A DNA stretch of 64,000 nucleotides from an uncultured Victivallales bacterium (GCA_934644965.1 CAKUDG010000018.1:5470-69469), one strand, 5' to 3'. Numbered from the stretch's first letter, positions 42,829 through 52,571 are shown. The notes: generated from the sequence alone by a model not told the origin. Numbers and translations are program-made.

Positions 42829-44346
42829 ATGTATCGCGGAATCCATCCTGAATTTCATATCTGCGGAGCGCTGTTTCTGATTTTTGTTCTTTTCATTCTC
42901 AGTGCGCCGTGTACTGTTCTCCGTGCTGTCGATTCGGACTTTCCCCCCTTCTGGTCGGTGGAGCGGGACAATCCGGTGACAGGCACGCGCTGCCATTGGA
43001 GATATCTGGGCCCGCTCGGGGAAAAAGTGATCTCTCCCGGAGGCAGGGAGGAAACTCTTTATGCCTTCCGTCCCTTCTGGAGCAGCTTCGACAATCAGGA
43101 AAATGGCTTTTCCGGATCCGACTATCTTTGGCCCGTGAGCGTCTGGCGTGATTTTCCCTTTGCGGATTTCCGCTGGATTTTATGCTATTACGGGAGCCGG
43201 GAAGGCAAGGGGACGCGGCGTGATTATCTGATTCCATTGTGGTTCAGCGGCATGAAGGAAGGGGAGTTTTACTGGGGTGTCTTCCCTTTTTACGGTGATC
43301 TGCGGGATGTCATCGGATATGATCAGACCCGTTTCATCCTTTTCCCCCTGTACTGGCAGACATGGAAGGAAAAGTCGTACGGGGAAGCATATCTCTGGCC
43401 GATTGTGAACTGGGAAAAAAGTCCCCGGCATGACAAATTCCGAATTTTCCCGTTTTACGCGGTGAACGAGGTCTATGGGCGCAGTCTTCATCAGTCCGTT
43501 CTGTGGCCTCTCTTCCACTGGATGAAATCTCTGGATGAGAAACATCCCGGGGGAGGATGGTTCTTCCTCCCCCTTGCGGGACATACGGAACTGGATGGAG
43601 CCGAAGCATGGACAGCTCTCTGGCCTCTTTTCTACTATCAGCGTTCTCCCGATTCCTTCCGGATTCATGCGCCGTGGCCCGTTTTCCGCTATGGGAAAGA
43701 GGCGGATCATCAGAGGGACATTCTCTTTTTCTGGCCCCTCTGGGGACGTCAGCGCAGTGATGAATATGATTTCCGTTTCTACCTATGGCCAGTCATTCTG
43801 CATCAGAAGGACTGGGGGGAAACGCTTCTGACCGAAGGAGTCTGGATTCTTCCCCTTTACTGGAGCCGCGGAGATTACAGGCTGGAAAACGGAAAGATCA
43901 CCGGACGCCTGATGTATTACAGGAAATTCTGGCCGTTTTTGTCTCTGTATGAGAAAGGGGATCATTTTCAGGTGCTTGCGTTGGATTTGTCGCCGATGAG
44001 GGGATTCCCCGTGGTGGACCGGAACCTCAGCATGCTCTGGAGACTCTGTTCCTATGAGGAAAACAAAAAAGGGACGGCCTGGGATCTGCTGTGGGGAATT
44101 CTCCGGAGTTTTGATGTCCGTGGAAAGGATAAGTATTTTTCCTGGTCGCCTTTTTACGAAGTCCGCTGGAACGTGATGGACCGTGTCATCCGCGAGACAG
44201 ACGGAGACAATCCAGACCCCGAAATCACCCCATTCCGCCCCATCGAATATGATGTGGAACGCAGTTTCTTCTTCGGCATGGTGAAAGTCCGCAGTTCCGC
44301 AGTTTATCCGACCCAGTGGAAACTGTTCTGGAGCCTTGAATTTTAA
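42829..44346 (+). CDS. Exported Trp/Tyr/Pro-rich repeat protein of unknown function
   Basis: 505 residues from the ATG at 42829, preceded by GGGGAGA. A hydrophobic segment (about 11-32) looks like a signal peptide or anchor. The rest carries about ten repeats of some 20-30 residues with a motif (L/F)(W/F)P(L/I/V)(F/Y/W): DYLWPVSVW, LFPLYWQTW, AYLWPIVNW, RIFPFYAV, SVLWPLFHW, TALWPLFYY, LFFWPLWGR, FYLWPVILH, WILPLYWS. The aromatic density and alternation suggest beta-strands, perhaps a beta-rich envelope protein. I know no named family for it. It lies directly before the MCE lipid-transport genes, so an envelope lipid role is conceivable. Confidence 0.7.
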   Translation: MYRGIHPEFHICGALFLIFVLFILSAPCTVLRAVDSDFPPFWSVERDNPVTGTRCHWRYLGPLGEKVISPGGREETLYAFRPFWSSFDNQENGFSGSDYLWPVSVWRDFPFADFRWILCYYGSREGKGTRRDYLIPLWFSGMKEGEFYWGVFPFYGDLRDVIGYDQTRFILFPLYWQTWKEKSYGEAYLWPIVNWEKSPRHDKFRIFPFYAVNEVYGRSLHQSVLWPLFHWMKSLDEKHPGGGWFFLPLAGHTELDGAEAWTALWPLFYYQRSPDSFRIHAPWPVFRYGKEADHQRDILFFWPLWGRQRSDEYDFRFYLWPVILHQKDWGETLLTEGVWILPLYWSRGDYRLENGKITGRLMYYRKFWPFLSLYEKGDHFQVLALDLSPMRGFPVVDRNLSMLWRLCSYEENKKGTAWDLLWGILRSFDVRGKDKYFSWSPFYEVRWNVMDRVIRETDGDNPDPEITPFRPIEYDVERSFFFGMVKVRSSAVYPTQWKLFWSLEF

Positions 44347-44363
44347 GGGTTCAGGGATATATT
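44336..44363 (+). promoter_or_regulatory. Promoter of the MCE operon
   Basis: TTGAAT at 44336-44341 overlaps the end of the repeat-protein gene; 16-base spacer; TATATT at 44358-44363. Transcription would start near 44370, which argues for the mlaE start at 44421 rather than a TTG at 44373. Confidence 0.65.
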
Positions 44364-44420
44364 ACGCCTTTCTTGGAAAAATGTACGGAAAACAGAAATT
44401 TTCAGCCGGACAACAGAATC

Positions 44421-45227
44421 ATGATCGTACCTTATGAACAGGATTATATTCCGCGTTCGGGGAATCCCGTGGCGAATCTCGGCGGCTTCATTGTGAAGTT
44501 CTGCCGGGATGTGGGGCGCTGCTGCAAATTGATTGTCCTTTCCTTTGCCTTCCTGCCCGTTTTCTTCCGGAGCAGGCGGGAAATCATTCTTCAGATGTAC
44601 TGCTGTGGAGTGAAGAGTTTTCCGGTGACGTCCATTGTGGCGCTGTTCACCGGGATGATCCTTGCATTGCAGGCAGGGCTGATTCTGCGTTCATACGGTC
44701 AGGAAATCATGGTCGGGTATCTTGTTTCCCAGACCATGTTCCGGGAGATGGGGCCGTTCATGACGGCGTTGATCCTGGCAGCAAGTGTGGGGTCGGCGAT
44801 GGCCGCTCAACTTGGATCCATGACGGTATCTCAGGAAATTGCCGCACTGGAAGTGATGTCCATCAATCCGGTCCGTTTTCTGGTGATGCCCCGACTCTTC
44901 GCCATGATGATCATGTGCCCGGTCCTGACGGCGTATACGGATCTGATCGGTATTCTGGGAGGCGGCCTTGTGGCGAACACCCAGCTGGATGTGGCATGGA
45001 ACGCGTACTGTGAGAATGTGCGTTTCATGCTTCATGAGAAGGAATTGTGGGTGGGATTCTTCAAGGCGTGGGTGTTTTCGGTGCTGATTGTGGGGATCAG
45101 CTGCTATCAGGGGATGTCCGCCCGTCACGGCGCGGTGGGCGTGGGGAATGCCACGCGCAGTTCGGTGGTGATTTGTTTTCTTCTGATTCTGATTGTCGGA
45201 TACATCATAACGAGGCTGTTCTACTGA
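44421..45227 (+). CDS. mlaE: MlaE-family lipid ABC permease
   Basis: 268 residues from the ATG at 44421. SFPVTSIVALFTGMILALQAGLILRSYG, REMGPFMTALILAASVGSAMAAQLGSM and EIAALEVMSINPVRFLVMPRL are the conserved core of MlaE permeases. Five or so membrane segments. It forms the inner-membrane part of a phospholipid transporter with MlaF and MlaD. Its stop codon overlaps the mlaF start (TGATG). Confidence 0.92.
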   Translation: MIVPYEQDYIPRSGNPVANLGGFIVKFCRDVGRCCKLIVLSFAFLPVFFRSRREIILQMYCCGVKSFPVTSIVALFTGMILALQAGLILRSYGQEIMVGYLVSQTMFREMGPFMTALILAASVGSAMAAQLGSMTVSQEIAALEVMSINPVRFLVMPRLFAMMIMCPVLTAYTDLIGILGGGLVANTQLDVAWNAYCENVRFMLHEKELWVGFFKAWVFSVLIVGISCYQGMSARHGAVGVGNATRSSVVICFLLILIVGYIITRLFY

Positions 45228-45964
45228 TGATTGAATTCCGGAATGTCACGAAATATCTTGGAGGAAAGAAAATCCTCGACGACATGAGTTTTTCGGTCCG
45301 GGAAGGGGAGACCTTCTGCATTGTGGGGCCCTCCGGAACCGGGAAATCCGTGACGCTCAATCACATGATCGGGCTGTATACGGCCGATTCCGGATACGTT
45401 TCCGTAGACGGGCGGGACATAGCCGCCTTGAGTGCGAAGGAACTTTCCGAACTGCGCATGAAAATGGGAATGCTGTTCCAGTCCGGAGCTCTGATGAACT
45501 GGATGACGGTGTATGACAACGTGGCGCTTCCCCTACGGGAACGATTCCGCCTTCCGGAAAACGCGGTCCGGAAGAAGGTGATGGAGATTCTGGAATTTCT
45601 GGAGCTGAGCGCCGACTATATGAAATATCCGGGAGACGTTTCCGGAGGGATGATCAAACGGGCCGGACTTGCCAGAGCGGTGGTGACGAATCCGAAAGTC
45701 ATGCTGTATGATGAACCGACATCCGGGCTCGACCCCGTCATGTCCCGGAAAATCGACCAGCTGATACTGGCATTGAAGAAACGCTTCAATATGACTTCGG
45801 TCGTGGTCACGCACGATTTATGCAGCGCGTTTGGGATTGCGGACCGGATTGCGATGATGGCCGGCGGACGGATTGTCGCCTGCGGCACTCCGGACGATTT
45901 CGCCGCCAGTTCCAACTCTCTTGTGAAGGAATTCATCGCGGCCCAGTTCGCGAACGGCATGTGA
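45227..45964 (+). CDS. mlaF: MlaF-family lipid ABC ATPase
   Basis: 245 residues. Walker A VGPSGTGKSVTLNHMIG, Q-loop MLFQSGALMNWMTV, signature DVSGGMIKRAGLARAV (the GGM variant is usual in this family), Walker B VMLYDEPTSGLDP, switch His in VVVTHDL. It hydrolyses ATP for lipid movement across the envelope. Coupled to mlaE by a one-base overlap. Confidence 0.93.
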   Translation: MIEFRNVTKYLGGKKILDDMSFSVREGETFCIVGPSGTGKSVTLNHMIGLYTADSGYVSVDGRDIAALSAKELSELRMKMGMLFQSGALMNWMTVYDNVALPLRERFRLPENAVRKKVMEILEFLELSADYMKYPGDVSGGMIKRAGLARAVVTNPKVMLYDEPTSGLDPVMSRKIDQLILALKKRFNMTSVVVTHDLCSAFGIADRIAMMAGGRIVACGTPDDFAASSNSLVKEFIAAQFANGM

Positions 45965-46004
45965 AACACAGTACAACCCGCAGAATGGGAGAGTTTACGA
46001 TATC

Positions 46005-47099
46005 ATGGACAATATGGAAATCAGGAAGAAAAGTCTGTTGACAGCGGAATTTTTTCTCGGAATCTTCTGCATCGGAGCGATCTGCATCCTCTTTTACTTT
46101 ACGGTGATGATTCGGGGAAAAGATCTTCTTTTCCAGTCGGAGAAAGTGTATGTGACGGTGCAGTTCCCGACCGCGGGCGCTCTCGCCGTGAACGACAAGG
46201 TCAAAGTGATCGGCGTGGATATGGGGCAGGTATCGAAAATCGAGCTGGCTCCGGATAACAATTCGGTCATTGTGACCCTCCAGATGAACAAGAATCTCCG
46301 CATGAACGAGGACTATGAAATCACGATTCAGAATTCCTCCATTTTCGGAGGCGCCTATGTCAACATCATTCCCGGTACAAATACGGAATCCCCGGTGTAC
46401 TTCGACCGGATGCTCATCGGGAAGCCCCCTGTGGACATCATCATGGAGGCTTCAGGCCTGATCGCCCAGCTCAAAGAAGATGAAAGGAAACTCCGCGAAC
46501 TCTTCGAGGGCGGTTTCTTTGACGATATTAAAAACGTGATCAGCAGTATTGAATCCAATTCCCGGAATCTGGATCTGATCTGCCAGGACCTCCGCGAAGG
46601 GAAGGGGACCTTGGGCAAGCTCTTCAAGGATCAGGAACTGTATGAAGAAGCGAAAAAATCTCTCGCCAACATATCCACGGCATCTGAAAATATCAGCACT
46701 CTGCTTGCCGACGTCAAGGAAGGAAAGGGGACTCTGGGCAAACTTGTCCGCGACGACGAAGTCTATCTTTCCATGAAGGATTCCCTGAATTCCATCAACG
46801 CCCTTGCCGGAAAAATCTCCGAATCCGACGGTTCTCTGGCAAAGTTCCTCAATGACAACGGCAAACTCTATGCCTCGCTGGAAAACGCATTGCAGACACT
46901 GGACGGTCTCTCTCAGAATCTGGACAACCTTTCCAAAGACGTGACCGGCGGAAAGGGCACCATTGGAAAACTTCTTTCCGACGATTCCCTTTATGTCGAG
47001 TTCAAGGACACGGTGCGCCAGTTGCGTGCTGCGATAGAGGACTTCCGTGAGATGGCGCCAGTCGCCACCTTCGGAAGCATCGCTCTGGGTGCTTTGTAA
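46005..47099 (+). CDS. mlaD: MlaD-like MCE-domain protein with three GKGTLGKL repeats
   Basis: 364 residues. One membrane anchor (about 12-36), then a single MCE domain (VYVTVQFPTAGALAVNDKVKVIGVDMGQVSKIEL ... SIFGGAYVNIIPG). Next comes a helical region with three copies of a GKGT(L/I)GKL segment followed by a D-x(3-4)-Y: at about residues 203, 243 and 322, common in MCE proteins of non-proteobacteria. It probably forms a periplasmic ring that carries lipids between membranes. Forty bases separate it from mlaF. Confidence 0.9.
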   Translation: MDNMEIRKKSLLTAEFFLGIFCIGAICILFYFTVMIRGKDLLFQSEKVYVTVQFPTAGALAVNDKVKVIGVDMGQVSKIELAPDNNSVIVTLQMNKNLRMNEDYEITIQNSSIFGGAYVNIIPGTNTESPVYFDRMLIGKPPVDIIMEASGLIAQLKEDERKLRELFEGGFFDDIKNVISSIESNSRNLDLICQDLREGKGTLGKLFKDQELYEEAKKSLANISTASENISTLLADVKEGKGTLGKLVRDDEVYLSMKDSLNSINALAGKISESDGSLAKFLNDNGKLYASLENALQTLDGLSQNLDNLSKDVTGGKGTIGKLLSDDSLYVEFKDTVRQLRAAIEDFREMAPVATFGSIALGAL

Positions 47100-47140
47100 T
47101 ATAGATTAAATCCGGGGAAGGAAAACGGATTGGTTGTTTC

Positions 47141-50100
47141 ATGCGGAAATATTGTACTCAATGCGCTGCGATGAGAGAGCCTGCGGTTTCGTCGGAGGAC
47201 GAGTCTTCGTCATCCGATTTCTGTCCTGTCTGCGGGACGGAGCTCTGCGGTCTCGGGGATCTGCCTCCCGGGACGCTTGTCGAAGGATTCATGATCAAAC
47301 ATGAAATCGGCCGTGGAGGCATGGGGGTCGTCTACCTTGCCGAGCAGATGAATCTGAAACGGGAAGTGGCGCTGAAGATTCTTTCCGAGGAACTGGCTTC
47401 CAACAACAGTTTTGTGGAAGGTTTCTTCCGCGAAGCGCGCGCTGCTGCGAGCCTGAACCATCCGAATATCGTACAGGCCATTGACGCGGGATCAACTCCG
47501 GGCGGAATCTATTATTTCGTGATGGAGCTGATCGAAGGCGAAAACCTGGATGAGCGGATCGCCCGCGAAGGTCGCATTGATCTCGACACTTCATTGAATA
47601 TTGCCGAAAAAATTTCCGCCGCCATGGCTTATGCCTGGGAAAAACAGAAACTCTGCCACGGAGATATCAAGCCGGAAAACATCATTCTGAAGCCGAACGG
47701 CGAAATCAAACTTGCCGACCTCGGCCTGGCAAAAAACTACAATGATACTTCCAACGCCACTTCGTCCGACACGGAAATTATGGCCACTCCGCTTTACGCC
47801 GCCCCGGAACTGATCCGTTACCAGAGGGACAAAATCGGCTACCGGACGGATATGTATTCCTTCGGCGCCACATTGTATCATATGCTGGTCGGCAAACCTC
47901 CGTTCCCCGGGAGCGATCCCCAGGCGGTCTGCGAGATGCAGCTCAATTCCCAGGCGCGGCCTTTGATCGCGTTGGACCATTCCATCCCGAGCCGCTTGTC
48001 CATTCTTGTCGATACGCTCATGGAAAAGGATATTTACAAGCGCCCGGAAACTTGGAGAGACGTTCATTCCATCATCGAAGAGATTCAGGAACACCGGAAA
48101 CAGACAAACTCCGAATCCCCCCTTTCTTCTACTCTCCCCGACGGGAAAAACGAGGAAGAAAAACACGAATTCGAAACGGAAAAACATTTTTCCACCAGAT
48201 CCCTTAAATACATTTTCTTTGTTCTTTCTGCTCTTCTGATTCTTTCCGGCGGAGCTTTTTTTGTTCTTCATTATTTTTCCGGGGGTGGAAAACCCGATGC
48301 AGCCAGGAATGCGGAGGCGCTTGGAGATCCATCGGGCCAGCGTGCGGATGCGCAAAGCAGTGAATGGTCTTCATTGAAGGAACGTCTGGGTTCCATGAAA
48401 CTGCAGGATGCCATCAATGAGGTTTCCGCATTTATTGCAAAATATCCGGATGTTTCGACGGAGGATGCCATCCCGGTGCTGAACACGTTGATGGCGAGGA
48501 GGGAAAGAGAGGAAAACATCCGCGCGTTCCGGGAAGAAGTGGATTCCGTTCTTTCGGAGGTGGAGACTTCAGGGGAGAAACTGGAAAACGATCTCCGCCG
48601 CCAGAAACAGCTGCTTGGGAAAATCGGAACTCTCCGGAAGAAACAGGATGTGATGAAGATTCAGAACGTTCTGGGGACAGAATATCAGAAGCGACTTCAG
48701 GTGGTTCACGGCCGTTTGGTGGCGGGGATAGCGCGCCTGGAAAGGGAAGAACGTCAGAGAAAGAAGGAAGAAGAGCTGAGACGTCTTCAGAAGGCCAGTG
48801 AAGAACGGGCCCGGGAAATGGAGAAAAAACTTCTGGAACGGAAAGCCCGGGAAATGGAAACCCGCGCGATGGAGGATCTGATTCTCCTGTTTGAGGATCA
48901 TTATGGGCGTCTTTCCGGAAACGCGCCGGATCCCGACCTTGAAAAAGATTTTCAAAGCTGGTTCGATACTTATGCTTCAGTGCCCCTGCAGATTCAGGAA
49001 CAGGGGGAACTGGCACAGAACTACCTTCTTTCGCTGAAGAATCCATTCTGGAAAATCCTTGCGGAGAACGACGCCCGATTGAAAGGATTTGAATTGTTCC
49101 CGGAGACTTATCCCGGTTATGGATTTGACTCCGTGGATGAAAAACTGATCAAACTCTCTCAGCGGGACGGAAAAGTGATTCTGGGCAAGAGAATTCCCTG
49201 GGAATCCCTGAAAGGCCAGGACCTGAAGGCCTTTATGCGCAGAATCATCGGGAATGAACCCTTCTTCAAGTCTCTGGTCCGGCGCAGTCAGGAGGGGCTT
49301 CTCGGACATTATATTCTGGCAAACGGCTTTGAACCCTATGTCCCCATCATGGCCAGACATTATTTCGGAGCTGAGGAATCCCAGTACTACTGGGACCTCT
49401 CCAGGTTTATGAAGATGGTGGAACAGGAAGGGAAAGCCATTCGTCTGTGGCGCGAAATTCAGGCGATGGAAGCGATCGGAAAGAATCCGGTGAAGCAGGC
49501 TGAAACCCTGATGAAAGAGCATCGGATGAGTTCGGTTTATACTCGTTATGCGTCCACCATTTTGCGATATGCCACCATGAGGGATGTGGATTCTCTGTCG
49601 GAAATGCCGGAGCGTCCGCAGGAGAAGCCCCGTCAGGAAGAGGGGAAAACGTTGGATGATTTTACCGAATTCAAGAAGCGTCTTGAGAGCATGGAGCTTC
49701 AGAAGGCGATAGATGCTTTAACAGAGTATATCAAGGAATCGCGCTCTGCTTCAGTTTCCGCGGAAGCCATCCGTTTGCGGGCGCAGTTGACCCGCAGAAA
49801 GGCAAGGATGGAAGAAAATGCCGGGAAGTTGCGCATGGAACTTGCTGCTATCTTCGCCTCTGCCGGTGAACGCGGGGAAAAACTCGGGAATGATCTGGCG
49901 CTGTGGCGATCGTCTCTGGAGAGGGTCAGAGCCCTGCGTTCCAAGATGGAAGAGTCGGAAGTCCGGGAAATTTTGACTGACTCGAGAAAACGTCTTCAGA
50001 CTCTGGAATCCAGTCTGTCGGCAGGGATTGTGCATCTGGAAAATGAAATATCTCTTGGAAAGAAAAATGAAAAGGCTGGCTTGCAGAATCTTCCCGGACG

Positions 50101-50929
50101 GCGGAAGGATCTCGCTGCAGATTTTCAGAGGAATGCTCCGGTGGAGGCTCCCCCGAGGCCGTTTATCAGTCCGGAGATCAAAGCTCTGGACCAGATTTTC
50201 GATTCTCAATTGACATTTTATGACAAAAACGGAAGAACTTACAATACCAGTCATGATTTTCAGGTTCTGTTCAATCTTTATCCGGATTTAGAGAAGAAGG
50301 GGAATCCGCGTTTCAGGAATCTCATCAAAATCAGTCAAAAATTTTTAAAGTCTCTGGAAACTCCGCTTTATCAGATTCTCAAAAAGAACCTGGTTCATCT
50401 GAAAGGAAAAGAACTCTTTCCAGATACCTATCAGGGATTTGTTCTTCAAGACTTTGAAAACAATACGATCCGTCTGAAGAAGCAGGGGGAAGAGGTGGTG
50501 TCTGTGATCCAGTGGGATAAAATAACGAAATCCGGCCTGCTCAGCTTTCTGCGCATGATTATCGACAATGAGTCCCTTTTTAAAAGTCTGGACGGGGAAA
50601 GCCAGGAGGGGCTTCTGAATCATGTTTTTGTCATTTCAAATAATTTCTATGTGCTTACGGTATCCGACCGTTATTTCGGAGTACGTTCCGAAACATCATT
50701 TAATCTCCGCTTTATTTGGGGAGTAGTTCTTCGTGGCCGGTTTCTGGAAATGGAAGCACAGCGTCTGATTGCAGAGATCCGAACCTCTGAAACCGCAGGG
50801 AAAGATTCCTCTGCAGCCCTTCAAAGACTTCAGATGTATTATCGTTCGACATCCGCCTACGCGGAAAACGCCCCATGGATAGAGGAACTTCTTTCCTTGA
50901 GTAGGAAAGAGATGGGGAAAGGGGAATAA
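47141..50929 (+). CDS. Large Ser/Thr protein kinase with zinc ribbon and duplicated extracytoplasmic region
   Basis: 1262 residues. Residues 5-31 have two CxxC pairs (CTQC, CPVC), a zinc ribbon. Kinase domain about 52-330: GRGGMGVVYLAEQ, Lys in ALKIL, catalytic loop CHGDIKPEN (HGD, not HRD), LADLGLAKN (DLG), ATPLYAAPELI. One membrane segment at about 355-378. The exported part holds two homologous units (about 405-820 and 840-1260), each a helical KExLxSMxLQxAI segment, a long coiled coil, and a domain with LKGxELFPxTYxGF. The non-RD loop suggests regulation without activation-loop phosphorylation. It lies after the MCE operon with 41 bases between, perhaps co-transcribed. Ligand and targets unknown. 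Confidence 0.88.
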   Translation: MRKYCTQCAAMREPAVSSEDESSSSDFCPVCGTELCGLGDLPPGTLVEGFMIKHEIGRGGMGVVYLAEQMNLKREVALKILSEELASNNSFVEGFFREARAAASLNHPNIVQAIDAGSTPGGIYYFVMELIEGENLDERIAREGRIDLDTSLNIAEKISAAMAYAWEKQKLCHGDIKPENIILKPNGEIKLADLGLAKNYNDTSNATSSDTEIMATPLYAAPELIRYQRDKIGYRTDMYSFGATLYHMLVGKPPFPGSDPQAVCEMQLNSQARPLIALDHSIPSRLSILVDTLMEKDIYKRPETWRDVHSIIEEIQEHRKQTNSESPLSSTLPDGKNEEEKHEFETEKHFSTRSLKYIFFVLSALLILSGGAFFVLHYFSGGGKPDAARNAEALGDPSGQRADAQSSEWSSLKERLGSMKLQDAINEVSAFIAKYPDVSTEDAIPVLNTLMARREREENIRAFREEVDSVLSEVETSGEKLENDLRRQKQLLGKIGTLRKKQDVMKIQNVLGTEYQKRLQVVHGRLVAGIARLEREERQRKKEEELRRLQKASEERAREMEKKLLERKAREMETRAMEDLILLFEDHYGRLSGNAPDPDLEKDFQSWFDTYASVPLQIQEQGELAQNYLLSLKNPFWKILAENDARLKGFELFPETYPGYGFDSVDEKLIKLSQRDGKVILGKRIPWESLKGQDLKAFMRRIIGNEPFFKSLVRRSQEGLLGHYILANGFEPYVPIMARHYFGAEESQYYWDLSRFMKMVEQEGKAIRLWREIQAMEAIGKNPVKQAETLMKEHRMSSVYTRYASTILRYATMRDVDSLSEMPERPQEKPRQEEGKTLDDFTEFKKRLESMELQKAIDALTEYIKESRSASVSAEAIRLRAQLTRRKARMEENAGKLRMELAAIFASAGERGEKLGNDLALWRSSLERVRALRSKMEESEVREILTDSRKRLQTLESSLSAGIVHLENEISLGKKNEKAGLQNLPGRRKDLAADFQRNAPVEAPPRPFISPEIKALDQIFDSQLTFYDKNGRTYNTSHDFQVLFNLYPDLEKKGNPRFRNLIKISQKFLKSLETPLYQILKKNLVHLKGKELFPDTYQGFVLQDFENNTIRLKKQGEEVVSVIQWDKITKSGLLSFLRMIIDNESLFKSLDGESQEGLLNHVFVISNNFYVLTVSDRYFGVRSETSFNLRFIWGVVLRGRFLEMEAQRLIAEIRTSETAGKDSSAALQRLQMYYRSTSAYAENAPWIEELLSLSRKEMGKGE

Positions 50930-51072
50930 AGAACTGAGACAACGTTTTTCCTTTGCCTCAGTCCGAAGCCTGAGATGCTTTTCCCGTTTGAGAAAAGATT
51001 GAAAGTTTCTTTTTCCCATAATCCGGAACAAATTGTCAGGTGTTTTTTTTGTGAAAAAAAACAGATCCCGGG

Positions 51073-51100
51073 TTGAAAAAAATTTTCCCCGCTTTATGTT
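51073..51100 (+). promoter_or_regulatory. Promoter of the NtrC-like gene
   Basis: TTGAAA at 51073-51078, 16-base spacer, TATGTT at 51095-51100, 41 bases before the start. Confidence 0.5.
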
Positions 51101-51140
51101 TTTCACAGTGCTTGTTCAATACGGATAGATGTAAGTTCTC

Positions 51141-52571
51141 ATGGGAAAAATACTGATTATTGATGACGAGGCCAGCTCACTGCTGGTCATGCAGACTTTG
51201 TTGACAAGGGCGGGGCACGAGGTTCGTACTCATTCAGACGCGGAGGAAGCACTCCGCATTCTCCGGGAGGACTGCTTCGACCTTCTGATTTCCGGGATCA
51301 ACCTTGCGGGAATGGATGGACTGTCCCTGGTCCGCGAGTCGAAAAAAATCCATCCTGATATGCCGGTGATGGTTATGACCGCCTATTCCGATGTCGGGAC
51401 TGCGCTTGAGGCGCTGGAAAGCGGGGCCACGGATTATCTGGTGAAGCCTTTCAACTATACGGAAATGGTGCCGAATATCGACCGGATCCTTTCCGCGGAT
51501 CATACGACTGCAACTTCCAGCGGTTTTCACCGCCGTTCCTCCATCCGCTTCCATTTCGGGATGCTTGTGGGGGAATCCAAGGCCATGATGGAAGTGTATG
51601 CGGATATGGAGCGCGCTGCGGGGAGAAGGGATCATCTGCTCATCTGCGGGCCTCGCGGGACCGGCAAGGAACTGTGTGCAAAAGCCATTCATTCCGCCGG
51701 GATGCATGCTCCGGTGGGCGCATTTGTTTCGGTTGATTGTGCGGCGCTGCCGCCGGACCGGATTGAGGAGGAACTTTTCGGTTCCATGGAATCCTCAGTG
51801 CTCCGCAACGGGCTCTTCATCACGGCGGACGGCGGGACACTTTATCTTCAGAACATCGACATCCTTCCGGCGGAAGAGCAGAAACGGATTGCAAAATTCC
51901 TGGATACGCACGAAATCTGGCCGGTCGGAGTGAATTCGCCGGTGTCCCTTGACTTCCGCCTGATCGCCTCCATCCGCTGTGCGGGGCGGGACGAGTCCGG
52001 GGGCTTTCCAGGGATCGAGCCGGCTCTGCTCAGGAAACTGACCAAGTTCCCGCCGCTCAGGATGCCTCCGCTCAAGGAAAGAACTCAGGATATTCCTCTT
52101 CTGGTGATGAAGTTCCTTGACGATTATGAGATCGAACAGAGGCGCCATATGGAAATTTCGGATTCGGCATTGAGCATGCTGAAGAAAATGGACTGGTCAG
52201 ATGGTCAGCTGGATCGTCTTTCGGCGTTTTTAAAACTCTCCATTTCCTATTCGCCTGCCGACTGCATTACCTCGGACTGCATCCGGAACACTTCCCGCAG
52301 GAAACTGAAGGGGCTGAACACGGAGCTTCCTTCCTATTCCGTCTACCGGAAATCCGTGCAGTATTCGCTTCCGCCGTTTTCCATTGAATCCATTCCGGAG
52401 CAGATGCCGTTGAAACAGCGTCTGAAACGTATAGAGGCGCATTATATCAGGAGAATTATTTCGGATTTTGACGGAGACAAGGAACGGGCGGCTGAACATC
52501 TCGGAATCAGTCTGGCCACGCTGTACCGGAAAATGGATGAACGCAACAGTTCGGAGGATCAAAAATCATGA
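51141..52571 (+). CDS. Degenerate NtrC-type regulator (pseudo-receiver and inactive AAA+ domain)
   Basis: 476 residues with receiver (1-115), AAA+ (about 138-370) and Fis-type helix-turn-helix (AAEHLGISLATLYRKM at the C-terminus). In the receiver the acidic pair Asp8-Asp9, Thr80 and Lys102 are kept, but the phosphoacceptor position in DLLISGINLAGMDG is Gly52. In the AAA+ domain Walker A (GPRGTGKE) is intact, Walker B reads GGTLYLQNI where activators have GGTLFLDEI, and the GAFTGA sigma-54 loop after ELFG is deleted. It can hardly activate sigma-54 promoters; it may act as a simple DNA-binding protein or partner. Its stop overlaps the next gene by 4 bases. Confidence 0.85.
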   Translation: MGKILIIDDEASSLLVMQTLLTRAGHEVRTHSDAEEALRILREDCFDLLISGINLAGMDGLSLVRESKKIHPDMPVMVMTAYSDVGTALEALESGATDYLVKPFNYTEMVPNIDRILSADHTTATSSGFHRRSSIRFHFGMLVGESKAMMEVYADMERAAGRRDHLLICGPRGTGKELCAKAIHSAGMHAPVGAFVSVDCAALPPDRIEEELFGSMESSVLRNGLFITADGGTLYLQNIDILPAEEQKRIAKFLDTHEIWPVGVNSPVSLDFRLIASIRCAGRDESGGFPGIEPALLRKLTKFPPLRMPPLKERTQDIPLLVMKFLDDYEIEQRRHMEISDSALSMLKKMDWSDGQLDRLSAFLKLSISYSPADCITSDCIRNTSRRKLKGLNTELPSYSVYRKSVQYSLPPFSIESIPEQMPLKQRLKRIEAHYIRRIISDFDGDKERAAEHLGISLATLYRKMDERNSSEDQKS

